Source: Mycolicibacterium gilvum (GTDB lineage: Bacteria; Actinomycetota; Actinomycetes; Mycobacteriales; Mycobacteriaceae). Taken from it: a stretch of DNA of 64,000 nucleotides. The position numbers and the translations under genes were made by a program. Position 1 is the first letter of the stretch, and each line of letters begins with the position of its first letter. Below are positions 52,184-60,621 of the stretch, in pieces. The stretch is from NCBI RefSeq assembly GCF_900454025.1, contig NZ_UGQM01000001.1, forward strand, positions 5,332,001 to 5,396,000. Direction: 5' to 3'. A model generated the notes under the pieces. The model was not told where the DNA came from, did no database searches, and saw only the letters and a list, made by a program, of their open reading frames with translations.

Positions 52184-53767
52184 ATGAGCGACAACACCGA
52201 GACGGACAAGAAGTCGGTAGCCGCACGCTTGGTCAGCATGGCACAGGAACGCTACCTGCTCGGGCTCTCAGAAGAGGGCGAGCCGTTCGGCGCTGACCGC
52301 GACCGCCCGCACTTGGTGATGCTGCTCCGCGCCGGCAAGGCCGGTCTACGCGCCGACCTCGCCGCACGGTACTTCGCCGAAACCGGCGCGGTCGCCGGCG
52401 GCCAGGCGCTGACTGACGCCACCCTGATCCTCGAAGGTTTGGCTGCCACGAAGCCGCCCGAACGCCTCAACCTCCGCGTCGCTGACGATGACGGCACCAT
52501 TTACATCGACACCGGACGGCCCGATGTCCAGACGATTCGTATCCGACAGGGCCGGTGGACGCTCACCGAACGGGCACCTGTGCGCTTTCTGCGTACCAAG
52601 TTGACCGGGGCGATGCCGCTGCCGGCTCAGGGCGGGAATGTCGAGAAGCTCTGGGATTTCGTCAACGTCGACTTTGAAGACCGACCGGTCCTCCTTGCTG
52701 CCCTCGTTGCCGCTCTTGTCCAGACGGACGTCCCCCACCCGATCTTGGCGCTGTTCGCCGAGCAGGGCAGCGCCAAGAGCACAACCACGCGCATGCTGGT
52801 CGATCTCATCGACCCGTCACCGGTCCCCCTGCGGCAGGCACCGCGTGACGCCGACTCGTGGGTCACTGCAGCCTCCGGTTCGTGGGTCGTTGCCTTGGAC
52901 AACCTGTCGACTATCTCGCCGTGGTTGTCGGATTCTCTGTGCCGCGCCGCCACCGGCGACGGCAACGTCAAACGGGCGTTGTACACAGACTCCGATCTCG
53001 CAGTCATCAAATTTCGGCGGTGCGTCATCATCAACGGCATCGACGTCGGAGCAGTGCGGCCCGACCTCGCGGAGCGACTGGCGACTGTCGACCTGCGACG
53101 CATTGATCGCCACATGCGACAACCGGAAGCCACGATGCGACAACAGTGGCGCACGGCTCTACCAGGGATTTTGGGCGGGCTTCTCGATCTGGCCGCCGTC
53201 GTCCATCAACGGCTGGAAACCATTTCGGTCGACGTGTCGCCACGGATGGCGGACTTCAGTCGCACGCTGGCGGCCGTTGACGAGATTCTGTCGACCCATG
53301 GCTTCCGGCGTTACCTGTCACGCGCCAATCAACTCTCCGAAGACAGCCTGTCCGCCGACCCGTTCATCGAACAGCTACGGCTGCACATCCGGGAACCGCT
53401 CGTCGCAAAGTCCGGAGGCGACCTGCTGGCGACAGTCACGCCAACCGGCGACACCTGGCGCAGGCCGAAGGAGTGGCCCCGGAACGGGCGGGATGTCACG
53501 GCCGTCCTACGACGGCACGCACCCGCGCTACGGAGTCTGGGTTGGGCGATCGAAGACGATGGCGCTCGAAATCATCGGAATGTCCTGTTGTGGACCGTCT
53601 ACCCGCCCTACAAAGATGTGTCGGCCAAACAACACTCGCAATCCTCGCGTCCCTCGCGCATTTCGGCTCCGCGGGAGCAGTCGTCCTCTGTTCAAGAGCT
53701 GCCCGCGCACCGCCAGACTGTCCCGAAGGGTCATTCAGCCGACGATCTAGACGTCGAGGCGTCGTGA
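52184..53767 (+). CDS. Element-borne ATP-binding protein (DNA primase/helicase-like)
   Basis: A 527-residue protein. A probable P-loop, ALFAEQGSAKSTTTRMLVDLI, lies about residue 190, with SWVVALDNLSTISPWLSD as a Walker-B-like region and KFRRCVIINGIDV as sensor; this layout resembles the SF3/AAA+ module of phage-type primase-helicases found in integrative elements. The N-terminal 150 residues are unassigned and the C-terminal 60 are low-complexity. It would support replication of the excised element. Good ribosome binding site AGGAAA. Confidence 0.65.
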   Translation: MSDNTETDKKSVAARLVSMAQERYLLGLSEEGEPFGADRDRPHLVMLLRAGKAGLRADLAARYFAETGAVAGGQALTDATLILEGLAATKPPERLNLRVADDDGTIYIDTGRPDVQTIRIRQGRWTLTERAPVRFLRTKLTGAMPLPAQGGNVEKLWDFVNVDFEDRPVLLAALVAALVQTDVPHPILALFAEQGSAKSTTTRMLVDLIDPSPVPLRQAPRDADSWVTAASGSWVVALDNLSTISPWLSDSLCRAATGDGNVKRALYTDSDLAVIKFRRCVIINGIDVGAVRPDLAERLATVDLRRIDRHMRQPEATMRQQWRTALPGILGGLLDLAAVVHQRLETISVDVSPRMADFSRTLAAVDEILSTHGFRRYLSRANQLSEDSLSADPFIEQLRLHIREPLVAKSGGDLLATVTPTGDTWRRPKEWPRNGRDVTAVLRRHAPALRSLGWAIEDDGARNHRNVLLWTVYPPYKDVSAKQHSQSSRPSRISAPREQSSSVQELPAHRQTVPKGHSADDLDVEAS

Positions 53768-53845
53768 CCGCGCTTGTCGGGCTAGCGGCGTCGGCACCAT
53801 CGGGCAGAATCTGGACCAGGTCCCTCAACGGGAGGAGTGGTCTTC

Positions 53846-54304
53846 GTGAGCACGCAATTCGACGCGATCGTCCAGGCGGTCATCCACGACTGGCCTGACT
53901 ACGGGTGGTCAGGCCAGTTGGAGGCGGCCATCAAGCAGCTGTATCTGTCAGATCTTTCTTATCCAGCAACATGGTCCAGCGAACGCCGCGAGGAGTTCGC
54001 AGAGCGCCACGCCGGCGACGATGCGCTTCTTCTCACCACCTCGTTGGACGATCTCATCGATACCGTCACAGATCGCTATGCGCGCGATCACGGAGTTCTC
54101 CCCCATCGTGACGATGCGACCCTGCTTCTCGAAGCGGCGCGACGAGACGCAATCGACGAACTGGAGCTCCGCTTCGTGGCTGACCTACCTGCCGAGATCG
54201 CCGCGTTGACAGCCCACGGTGTTGGAAGGGCAAATGGCTCTCTGACGGCGTGCGGGCCGGCCCAACGGCGGCAGAGCAGCACACTGCGCCTAAGCCGTCC
54301 TTAG
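53846..54304 (+). CDS. Hypothetical acidic protein of the element
   Basis: A 152-residue protein with no motif that I recognise. It is rich in Asp, Glu and Ala and mostly helical (SERREEFAERHAGDDALLLTTSLDDLIDTVTDRYA). GGAGGAG is 8 nt before GTG 53846. It begins about 80 nt after the ATPase stop and is probably transcribed with it. Function unknown. Confidence 0.6.
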   Translation: MSTQFDAIVQAVIHDWPDYGWSGQLEAAIKQLYLSDLSYPATWSSERREEFAERHAGDDALLLTTSLDDLIDTVTDRYARDHGVLPHRDDATLLLEAARRDAIDELELRFVADLPAEIAALTAHGVGRANGSLTACGPAQRRQSSTLRLSRP

Positions 54305-54472
54305 GTAGGTTCCGTTTTGCGGCGGCACCATCCGCTTCGAAATGGCCTTTCGCACTCCCGTGTCGACAGACGAGATGCGATCGAGCGGCGCATAGATCCC
54401 TTGAAGCCGCGTTCGCTATTTCCGGACCGGGGGCCGCTGCCTCTCCTGCTCCTCATCTCTGACGATAGCGCC

Positions 54473-54478
54473 TACACT
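54473..54478 (+). promoter_or_regulatory. -10 box TACACT for the three-gene module
   Basis: TANNNT hexamer placing the start point at about 54485, immediately before two direct repeats. Confidence 0.5.
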
Positions 54479-54486
54479 TGTCGGTA

Positions 54487-54506
54487 GGTGCATCTAAGGT
54501 GCATCT
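54487..54506 (+). repeat. Two direct repeats GGTGCATCT, likely operator
   Basis: Exact 9-bp copies at 54487-54495 and 54498-54506, one helical turn (11 bp) apart, sit just downstream of the predicted start point and 17 nt before the first ATG of the module. This is a typical place for autoregulation by an HTH protein; the second gene of the module encodes one. Confidence 0.6.
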
Positions 54507-54522
54507 CTATGGACAGGACAGT

Positions 54523-55359
54523 ATGACCATCGATCCACACACACTTCGCCCAGCTGAGGACGTTCCATTGGGGGGGCTGCCCTCGGCCGATCCGACCCTG
54601 CTCGGAAACGCTCCCCTCGAAGTCGCAGTGATCGAGATCCGGTATACCGCCCGTACCGACGAGATCACACCGGAGGTCGCCGCTGCTTTCCGGGACGACC
54701 TTGTGGAGAACACGGGGGTGGACTTCCCGAGCATTCAACCCACCGTCCAACAGCAGATGAGGATCGACTTCGGGGCCAACGGCGTTTCCCAGGTGGCAGC
54801 GGAGTCCAGTGGGTGGCAAATTGCTTCCGCGGACGGAGCACACGTCACGCTCATGCCCGACATCCTGATCATGCAGGTCAACCGCTACGAGCGGTGGCGT
54901 ACCAGCATGAAGGCTCCGCTAACCGTTCTGGTCGAATCTCTCGGACGGTTAGTCAAGCCATCGTTGGTGCACCGCATCGGTCTGCGGTACGTCGACCGCT
55001 TCCATGACAGTGGGTTCAACTCTGCAGAGGCTTGGCGTGGCCGGATCGACGACACCCTTCTGGGCCCTGTGCTTAACCCAGTGTTCGGCGGCAGTGTTCG
55101 AGGTGCTCAACAGCAGGTGGAGATCCGGCTTGATGATCATCACGGCGCGTTGCTGCGGCATGGACCAGTTCGCGATGATTCGGGCAAGTGCGTGCAGTAT
55201 CTACTCGATACGGACGTGTTCCGCCACTCCTCATTCACGTTCGACGTGCGAGAGGTCGTCATCTCAGCGGAGCGGCTGAACCGCACTTCGTTGTCACTTT
55301 TTCAGGCGTCGGTTACCGATACCTACCTGAAAGAGCTTCGAGAAGGGAGCGCGAAATGA
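54523..55359 (+). CDS. TIGR04255-like protein, first gene of three-gene module
   Basis: A 278-residue protein. PLEVAVIEIRYT near residue 33 and GLRYVDRF near 150 resemble the TIGR04255 family of sporadically distributed proteins with no known activity, often found in accessory islands. No membrane segment, nuclease motif or P-loop is seen. The stop overlaps the next ATG (ATGA), so the two proteins are probably made together. Family call is by eye; function unknown. Confidence 0.68.
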   Translation: MTIDPHTLRPAEDVPLGGLPSADPTLLGNAPLEVAVIEIRYTARTDEITPEVAAAFRDDLVENTGVDFPSIQPTVQQQMRIDFGANGVSQVAAESSGWQIASADGAHVTLMPDILIMQVNRYERWRTSMKAPLTVLVESLGRLVKPSLVHRIGLRYVDRFHDSGFNSAEAWRGRIDDTLLGPVLNPVFGGSVRGAQQQVEIRLDDHHGALLRHGPVRDDSGKCVQYLLDTDVFRHSSFTFDVREVVISAERLNRTSLSLFQASVTDTYLKELREGSAK

Positions 55360-56108
55360 CGATCATGGAGCAGCAGCCGACCGGCTCCCGCGTGCTCCGG
55401 TCACCTTCCTGGGCCCGAGCACAAAAGGGCCTGTACCCGGCCCCTTGCGAGGACGGACTCTGGTCCAGCACGTTCGTGGAGATGAGTTCATCGCCGGGGT
55501 TGCGGGATGTCGTCGCGCATTTCTCTGGAGCCCTCGACCCGTGCGGATGGGATCAGGTTCGCGTCGAAGTTTTCAAGAGTCTCGACGGGCAGATGAACCT
55601 TCCGGGCTCGGCGCTGTGGTTGACGATGCCGTATACATTCATCGATACGGTGCTGTCCGACGAGCAACAGGTCGACGAGACGGTCGATGTTCTTGATGCC
55701 TTCGAACGAATCCGAGCCGAACTGGGCCTAACGCAGAAGGAGATGTTCAAGGCCACCGGCATCAACAAGCGCACGTTCCACTCGTGGGCGGCAAAGCCCC
55801 CCGCCAGCCGGCCCCGTGTAGCCAGCTTGGGTGGACTGTGGGAGTTGGCGGACGCCGTCGACGACCTCCGCAGCACACTGGACCAGCCGATGAACAGGTG
55901 GCTGCGTGCCGACAAGAAGCGAGCCTCCGCACTACTCGACGGCCGGTTCGACGACCTCGTTGACCTGGCTGTGGATCGGACGCCGTTCCCTCGGCGAGAG
56001 ATCGGCACTTCGGTATACGAGGGGATCGCCGAACACGTCGAGACACCGATCATTCGAACCGGTGGTCCGGTGGTGACCGAGAACGTCGAGGACGGATTCG
56101 CCCGGTGA
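55356..56108 (+). CDS. HTH regulator with Xre/MbcA/ParS-like C-terminus, second gene of the module
   Basis: A 250-residue protein. Residues ~1-110 form an unassigned N-terminal domain. An HTH follows (ERIRAELGLTQKEMFKATGINKRTFHSWAA, about 117-146), then WLRADKKRASALLDGRFDDLVDLA (about 182-205), which resembles the toxin-binding segment of Xre/MbcA/ParS antitoxins. The usual partner would be a RES-domain toxin, but none is encoded here. It probably binds the tandem repeats at 54487-54506. Starts and ends with 4-nt overlaps. Antitoxin role is inference. Confidence 0.65.
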   Translation: MTIMEQQPTGSRVLRSPSWARAQKGLYPAPCEDGLWSSTFVEMSSSPGLRDVVAHFSGALDPCGWDQVRVEVFKSLDGQMNLPGSALWLTMPYTFIDTVLSDEQQVDETVDVLDAFERIRAELGLTQKEMFKATGINKRTFHSWAAKPPASRPRVASLGGLWELADAVDDLRSTLDQPMNRWLRADKKRASALLDGRFDDLVDLAVDRTPFPRREIGTSVYEGIAEHVETPIIRTGGPVVTENVEDGFAR

Positions 56109-56986
56109 CTATTGATCGACTCCTGCCGGAGCGATGGCCCCCGCACACGCTTCTCGCTCTGGAGCGGTGGCGGCAAGGGCATCTTCTCCCGATGGATCGC
56201 GGCGCATGGATCGTCCCAGCGTGGGTAGACGACCCTGTAACCGGAGAACCCGCTGCCGATGGAGCGTTGGGTGAGGTGCGTGCTCGGTCAGCACCATTGA
56301 GTGACAGCGGGTATGCCGCGGTGGTGTCACAGACCTGCGACATTGCGGGCGGTCCCGGGATGCGGCATCCGCTGGTGCAGGCATGCCCGGTACGCGACAT
56401 CTCAGTCTTTTCGACGGAGAAGGTCCAGCAGATCAAAGACCATCAGCTCTCCGACTACGTCTGGCTAAGTGAGCCTCCGGTTCCTGGAGCGGTTTGGGCC
56501 GTGGACCTGCGCGCGATCGTTCCGGTCAGCAAGGGTTTGCTCGCTGCGCAGGAACCGGTCGTGGGGTTCGCCTCGATTGAGGACGAGCTCATTCTCGGAC
56601 AGCGCCTTGCCAGCAAACTTGGCCGGCCTGCTGTGCACGATGCGCTTGCCGGTCCGGTATTCGAAGCTCTGCGCAAACTCATTTCGAAGGCGAAGAAGTC
56701 GCAGGACTGGTGCGATGACGTCGAACAGCTTCGTTTGGAGATCGTCGAGGGGACCACACTGTATCCGAAGCGTGTGCGACTACTCGTGCTGACAGACGTC
56801 CGCTTCGGACCGTCGGAGAAGAAACCGCTTCGCGACGAATGGAAGTCCCATCGGAAGTCATTGAACGCCGCCGGGATTACTTGGGAACCAATCCATTTCC
56901 TCACGGTCGACAAATGCCCCGTGCGACTCTATCGCGCGTCGGTACCCATCGAAGCGCCGACTCTCGAGCGCGGACGGTTTGCATAG
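56105..56986 (+). CDS. Unknown protein with SQTCDI motif, third gene of the module
   Basis: A 293-residue soluble protein. YAAVVSQTCDIAGGPG near residue 70 is a compact Cys/Asp motif that recurs, from memory, in uncharacterised proteins of accessory islands; further Cys residues occur in QACPV, DWCDD and DKCPVRLYRA. No known catalytic fold could be assigned. The GTG at 56105 overlaps the HTH gene stop. It may be the effector of the module; this is speculative. Confidence 0.6.
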   Translation: MTIDRLLPERWPPHTLLALERWRQGHLLPMDRGAWIVPAWVDDPVTGEPAADGALGEVRARSAPLSDSGYAAVVSQTCDIAGGPGMRHPLVQACPVRDISVFSTEKVQQIKDHQLSDYVWLSEPPVPGAVWAVDLRAIVPVSKGLLAAQEPVVGFASIEDELILGQRLASKLGRPAVHDALAGPVFEALRKLISKAKKSQDWCDDVEQLRLEIVEGTTLYPKRVRLLVLTDVRFGPSEKKPLRDEWKSHRKSLNAAGITWEPIHFLTVDKCPVRLYRASVPIEAPTLERGRFA

Positions 56987-57294
56987 ACCCACTCGGGGTG
57001 TCCGCCTCACCAATCGCACAGCTGATTTCGGACAGGGTGGCCCCACGTACCTATCGAAGCACGCCGCGGTCCGCTCCCGGCCGGATCGCGGAGTCAGAAG
57101 GCAGGTTACGAGCGACTGCGCTCACTGGCGACGGATCCGCCCTAGGGCGCTCGGCAACGCCGATGCCGATGTTGCGCAGGACGCACATCGATTGCCTGGC
57201 GGGTTATCTGCCACGTGACCCAGGTTACGCAGCGCGCATCACGCGGGCACAACGGGCGTTGACGACCAGATGATCGATACGGTTGCTGAGCCGT
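56987..57294. other. Intergenic region, nothing recognised
   Basis: Lies between the convergent module and the next minus-strand gene. One plus-strand reading frame spans it (56839-57273) but it overlaps the previous gene and has no protein-like character. No hairpin or attachment site was found. Confidence 0.5.
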
Positions 57295-58092
57295 TCAGGC
57301 GCGATACGGATAAACAGCTTTGGCGAGATCACGCGCCGCCGTCAGAGTCGCTCGGTCGAGGTCCTTGTGCCGTGCCCGTTCCGTGAGCCTCGCTAGCAGC
57401 GTGCACAGCGCCCGCTCGTCCCGGGAGGCAATGTCTGCGGCGTCGAGCGCGCTGACAGGGACAGGAGCCGGTGAATCTTCAGGCGTCAGGGCGAGGTCGG
57501 TCGCGGAACCGGCCCTCGGCACCTCGACGACGCGGATCGGCGTTCCGTGGCGCTCGGCAGCCATGCGTGCAGCAGATGAGTCGCGCCGACACGTGTCCGA
57601 GCAGTAGAGCCGGCAGCGTCCGCGACGTGGCCTGTCTTCAGGATCCATCATCAACACATCGCATCGCACGCACCGCGGCCACTCCGTGTCCACACGAGCG
57701 TCGCGCCATGCATCAGCGCGCGCAGCCGGTTGCTTCTTAACGGCTTTCGCCGCCTTGCTGCGCAGCAGCGCGCGTATCTCTCTGACATCAACACCGACCA
57801 GCTCGGCGATAGCCGCCAACGTCGCGCCACGTTCCCGCATGTCCTTGATCGATGCACAGGCTTCCGCGTAATAGCGGCTGCGCCTGCGCTGCGCCTCCGC
57901 CTCCGCTTGCTGGCGAGACTGCGCGACGCGACGGGCCTGCCATTCGTCCACATCCTGCAGGCGTCCGATCAACGCCCGAACGGCGGTCGCGTCATCGGCG
58001 TTGGCACGGTCCTGCTGCGCTCGCACTTCGTTCGCTCGGCGTTGCGCCTCGACGGCGCGACGACGCGCCTCCAGTTTCGACACAGCAGTCAT
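57295..58092 (-). CDS. Hypothetical protein with coiled coil, HTH-like segment and Cys cluster
   Basis: A 265-residue protein. Residues 1-80 are a charged coiled coil (LEARRRAVEAQRRANEVRAQ). RERGATLAAIAELVGVDVREIRALL (about 87-111) reads like a HTH. CVRCDVLMMDPEDRPRRGRCRLYCSDTC-type spacing with RRD follows; RRGRxRxYCSDxCR is a pattern common in small actinobacterial and phage proteins that probably bind zinc. Likely DNA-binding and part of the element; role unknown. Confidence 0.62.
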   Translation of the reverse strand: MTAVSKLEARRRAVEAQRRANEVRAQQDRANADDATAVRALIGRLQDVDEWQARRVAQSRQQAEAEAQRRRSRYYAEACASIKDMRERGATLAAIAELVGVDVREIRALLRSKAAKAVKKQPAARADAWRDARVDTEWPRCVRCDVLMMDPEDRPRRGRCRLYCSDTCRRDSSAARMAAERHGTPIRVVEVPRAGSATDLALTPEDSPAPVPVSALDAADIASRDERALCTLLARLTERARHKDLDRATLTAARDLAKAVYPYRA

Positions 58093-58577
58093 GTCGACAA
58101 CCTACGAAGCAACACGAGGTTTCGTCCACGACCACAGCCACATTCGTCTCAGTTCCGCGCGTCGCTCAGCGTCACTTCCGATGGCGCGCCCCGGCCGCTG
58201 TCGTCACTGCCGAGTAACCCGCCCCGCTTGCCACCAAGCCATCCCTGCCAGCCAGTTCCTCCAATTCCGACACACCTCTTGCACTCTGGGGCCAGCACGA
58301 TCACTTTTCGTCGGACGATAAACACGCATCGATCCGCAATGCCATTGACGAAAGTGCTACGGGGTCTCAACGCGAGCAACCGCACTGCGAACGCTGAGGC
58401 GGTTCACGTCGCCTGGCCCGACATAGTCGTCGTGGGCATGCCTGCGATCTGCGTGCACGGCCCCTAGCGAGTGACGGCGAACATTTCGCCGGTGCCATCG
58501 CCGACGTGACTGGAGTGCAGAGGAAAGTTCGAAGACCAGCCAGACTGGGCGCAGTGAAACTCGTTGCCGCTAGAGGG
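58093..58577. other. Non-coding gap, no supported gene
   Basis: Several short reading frames cross this 485-nt stretch, none with a good ribosome binding site or recognisable product. It may contain the right junction of the element, but I see no attachment repeat. Confidence 0.5.
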
Positions 58578-59264
58578 CTATGCGAGCGGTCGCCCTGCAT
58601 GCAGACTGGCGGCCTTCACGCGCTTGGTCTCGCCATCGTCGCTCTTGCAGTGGGCGGCGAGAAAGCCATCGACGAGGTTCTCGCAGTCGTCGTGAGTGAT
58701 GCCGCGAATCCCGGTCATCCGGGCAAACGCCAGTGGGCCGACCAGTTGGCACAGCGCCAGTTCTCGGTCGAAGTTCTCCAACTCGGCTTGCGCCGTCGGG
58801 CTAGAGAGTATGGCGTCGAACGGTTGCCGGTACTGGTCGACGACTCGGGCCCGCAACGCGCCGGATGTGTGTCGATCATCGGCTTCGTTCGTCGGGCCGG
58901 TGGGACCAAGGGACAGCCATGCCAGCGTCGTGACATGCAGTGGCGCGTCGTTGAAAAGAGCGGCTTGGCGGCTTAGCAATTCGATCAACTGGTCACGCAG
59001 AGGGCCGCTGGTCGGTACCGGAGTCGCCACCTGGGGAAGCAAGCGTTCGAACGTGGCTGCGAGCAGGTGCGACGAACTTTGGAAATGGCGGTAAAGCGTG
59101 GTTCTGGCCACTTTGGACGCTTTGGTGACGGCATCGATCGTGACGGCTTCCACGCCGCCAGTGCTCAGAAGGGTCGCGGCTGCATCCAGCAGTCGATTTC
59201 GAGACCGGATTCGCCGCGGGTCCACGTCATCGTCAGGGACCGGCGCTGGCTGACTGTCGCTCAC
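58578..59264 (-). CDS. TetR/AcrR family regulator
   Basis: A 228-residue repressor. The HTH is RNRLLDAAATLLSTGGVEAVTIDAVTKASKVARTTLYRHF (about 20-60); the rest is the helical ligand domain. GAGGTG precedes GTG 59264. It is divergent from the thioesterase gene, with an inverted repeat (59322-59352) over the latter's promoter. Ligand unknown. Confidence 0.9.
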   Translation of the reverse strand: MSDSQPAPVPDDDVDPRRIRSRNRLLDAAATLLSTGGVEAVTIDAVTKASKVARTTLYRHFQSSSHLLAATFERLLPQVATPVPTSGPLRDQLIELLSRQAALFNDAPLHVTTLAWLSLGPTGPTNEADDRHTSGALRARVVDQYRQPFDAILSSPTAQAELENFDRELALCQLVGPLAFARMTGIRGITHDDCENLVDGFLAAHCKSDDGETKRVKAASLHAGRPLA

Positions 59265-59321
59265 TCATTCACCTCGGCGGTCGATTTCACGCGATGCTGT
59301 CCTGGCAGTCTAGCAGTGTGG

Positions 59322-59352
59322 TACTAACGGTATCGAAGCGAAACCGATAGTA
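59322..59352. promoter_or_regulatory. Inverted repeat, probable TetR operator
   Basis: TACTAACGGT (59322-59331) and ACCGATAGTA (59343-59352) form arms that match at 9 of 10 positions around an 11-nt centre. The right arm contains the thioesterase -10 box, so binding would block transcription. Confidence 0.6.
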
Positions 59353-59353
59353 T
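59348..59353 (+). promoter_or_regulatory. -10 box TAGTAT, predicts leaderless mRNA from 59360
   Basis: TANNNT hexamer inside the operator-like repeat, ending 7 nt before GTG 59360. Confidence 0.55.
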
Positions 59354-59359
59354 TGGAGC

Positions 59360-59878
59360 GTGATTGTGCCGGAAAGCGCGTCGCTGCCGAAGCGGTTACC
59401 TTCGCACACGACAACGTGCATGGGTTGCGGCCCCGACAATCCCCACGGACTGCAGTTGGTGGTGCACCGCCGCGGCGACGCGGTGTACTCCGACGTGATT
59501 TTCGACGAGCGCCACATCGGGGCTCCTGGGCTGGCCCATGGCGGAGCAGTTGCGGCGGCGTGCGATGACGTCTTGGGATTCACATTGTGGATCGCCGGCA
59601 CACCAGCGGTGACTCGCAGCCTGACAGTGGAGTATCTGCGGCCGGTACCTCTGCATCAACCCCACAGGATCACCGCCCACATCCGGTGCCGCGAAGGACG
59701 GGCTCTGCACGTCATGGCGACGGGCACTGATTCCGATGGGGCCAACCGCTTCACCGCCACTGCGGTATTTGTCGCGGTCAGCCAGGATCACTTCGCTGCG
59801 CACGGCGACGTCAGTGCTTTTGGCGGCCTTCTCGAACAGTTCTCACGTCACGGCGGCCTCGACGACGGGCGACCATGA
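59360..59878 (+). CDS. Hotdog-fold thioesterase, PaaI-like
   Basis: A 172-residue thioesterase. CMGCGPDNPHGL is the conserved N-terminal motif; the hotdog active-site segment is APGLAHGGAVAAACDDVLGF, with the Asp of the catalytic helix. It would hydrolyse an acyl-CoA. GTG 59360 is chosen by the leaderless -10 spacing; GTG 59366, with GGAG 8 nt upstream, is possible. Its stop overlaps the next TetR gene (ATGA), so enzyme and regulator are co-translated. Confidence 0.88.
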   Translation: MIVPESASLPKRLPSHTTTCMGCGPDNPHGLQLVVHRRGDAVYSDVIFDERHIGAPGLAHGGAVAAACDDVLGFTLWIAGTPAVTRSLTVEYLRPVPLHQPHRITAHIRCREGRALHVMATGTDSDGANRFTATAVFVAVSQDHFAAHGDVSAFGGLLEQFSRHGGLDDGRP

Positions 59879-60546
59879 CGCTCCCCCTTTCTCGCAGCCA
59901 TGGCAAAACCCGACCGCTGGAGGCAAAATCAGCCGGCGGCCGGACGCGGACCGCTGTAGCGCCCGCCTCGCATTCATCCACCCAGCGCCGGGAAGCGATT
60001 CTGGACGCGGCCCTGCTCGTGGCCACGTCAGGTGGCTATGAGGCGGTTCAGATGCGGTCGGTCGCCGAGCGGGCCGGTATCGCCGTCGGCACGCTCTACC
60101 GCCACTTCCCGGCGAAGACCAACTTGTTGGTGGCGGCGCTATCGCGCGAGTTTCGCCGACTCGACTCGGCTGACGACTGGGCTAGCGGTGACGGCACGCC
60201 ATTGGAACGGCTCGAACGTCTCACCACACACCTACATGACCGCTGGCAGCGCGATCCCTGGCTGACATCAGCCATGACACGAGCGTTCGCCGTTGCAGAC
60301 ACCCGGGCAGCCGCAGAACTAGACTGCGCCGCCGCCGAAATTCAGACCCTGCTGGCCCGCACGCTCAGGGGCGGCGAACCGACTCCAGCCGATTTACACA
60401 TCGCCGCGATCATCTCCGACGTGTGGCTGGCCAACCTCGTGGCCTTTTGTGGCCACCGAGCGTCGGCCGCCGATACTCGCGAACGCATCGACCTGGCCAC
60501 TCGGCGCGTGGTGACCAGCCGCGCACGACCCGCGGAAACCGCATAA
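59875..60546 (+). CDS. TetR family regulator, coupled to the thioesterase
   Basis: A 223-residue repressor. A basic N-terminal extension precedes the HTH (ILDAALLVATSGGYEAVQMRSVAERAGIAVGTLYRHF). A KstR/KstR2-like sub-family is possible from the TxxNLVVAA pattern (FPAKTNLLVAAL), but I cannot prove it. A perfect 17-bp palindrome right after its stop may be its operator. Confidence 0.9.
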   Translation: MTLPLSRSHGKTRPLEAKSAGGRTRTAVAPASHSSTQRREAILDAALLVATSGGYEAVQMRSVAERAGIAVGTLYRHFPAKTNLLVAALSREFRRLDSADDWASGDGTPLERLERLTTHLHDRWQRDPWLTSAMTRAFAVADTRAAAELDCAAAEIQTLLARTLRGGEPTPADLHIAAIISDVWLANLVAFCGHRASAADTRERIDLATRRVVTSRARPAETA

Positions 60547-60563
60547 CGATACTAGTAGTATCG
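60547..60563. promoter_or_regulatory. Perfect 17-bp palindrome, probable TetR operator
   Basis: CGATACTA-G-TAGTATCG. The ATACTA/TAGTAT halves are shared with the element at 59322-59352, so one regulator could control both. It lies 59 nt upstream of the gene at 60622. Confidence 0.68.
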
Positions 60564-60621
60564 CAGCGCTACCTGAAGTACCCTTAGGGCGAGGCTCGAT
60601 GACGCGGCGAAGGAGAGTGCC

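Larger units (their letters stand above)
50463..58092. mobile_element. Putative integrative element at tRNA-Pro
   Basis: The stretch carries integrase, excisionase, an ATPase-like protein, unknown proteins and a three-gene module, with less regular codon use and lower GC than the flanking core. It starts right after tRNA-Pro, where the M. tuberculosis gene order breaks off. I found no second copy of the tRNA 3' end within the window, so the right boundary is unknown. The given end is the last gene of evident phage/element type; the element could reach further. Confidence 0.6.

Noticed and set aside
50385..57001. Exact 12-bp repeat CACTCGGGGTGT at 50385-50396 and 56990-57001 as element ends
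   Set aside because: It covers the 5' end of tRNA-Pro, whereas the integrase lies at the 3' end and such enzymes normally use the 3' half; homology does not extend beyond 12 bp.
56839..57273. Plus-strand frame of 144 codons after the three-gene module
   Set aside because: Overlaps the end of the third gene, has no ribosome binding site and no protein-like pattern.
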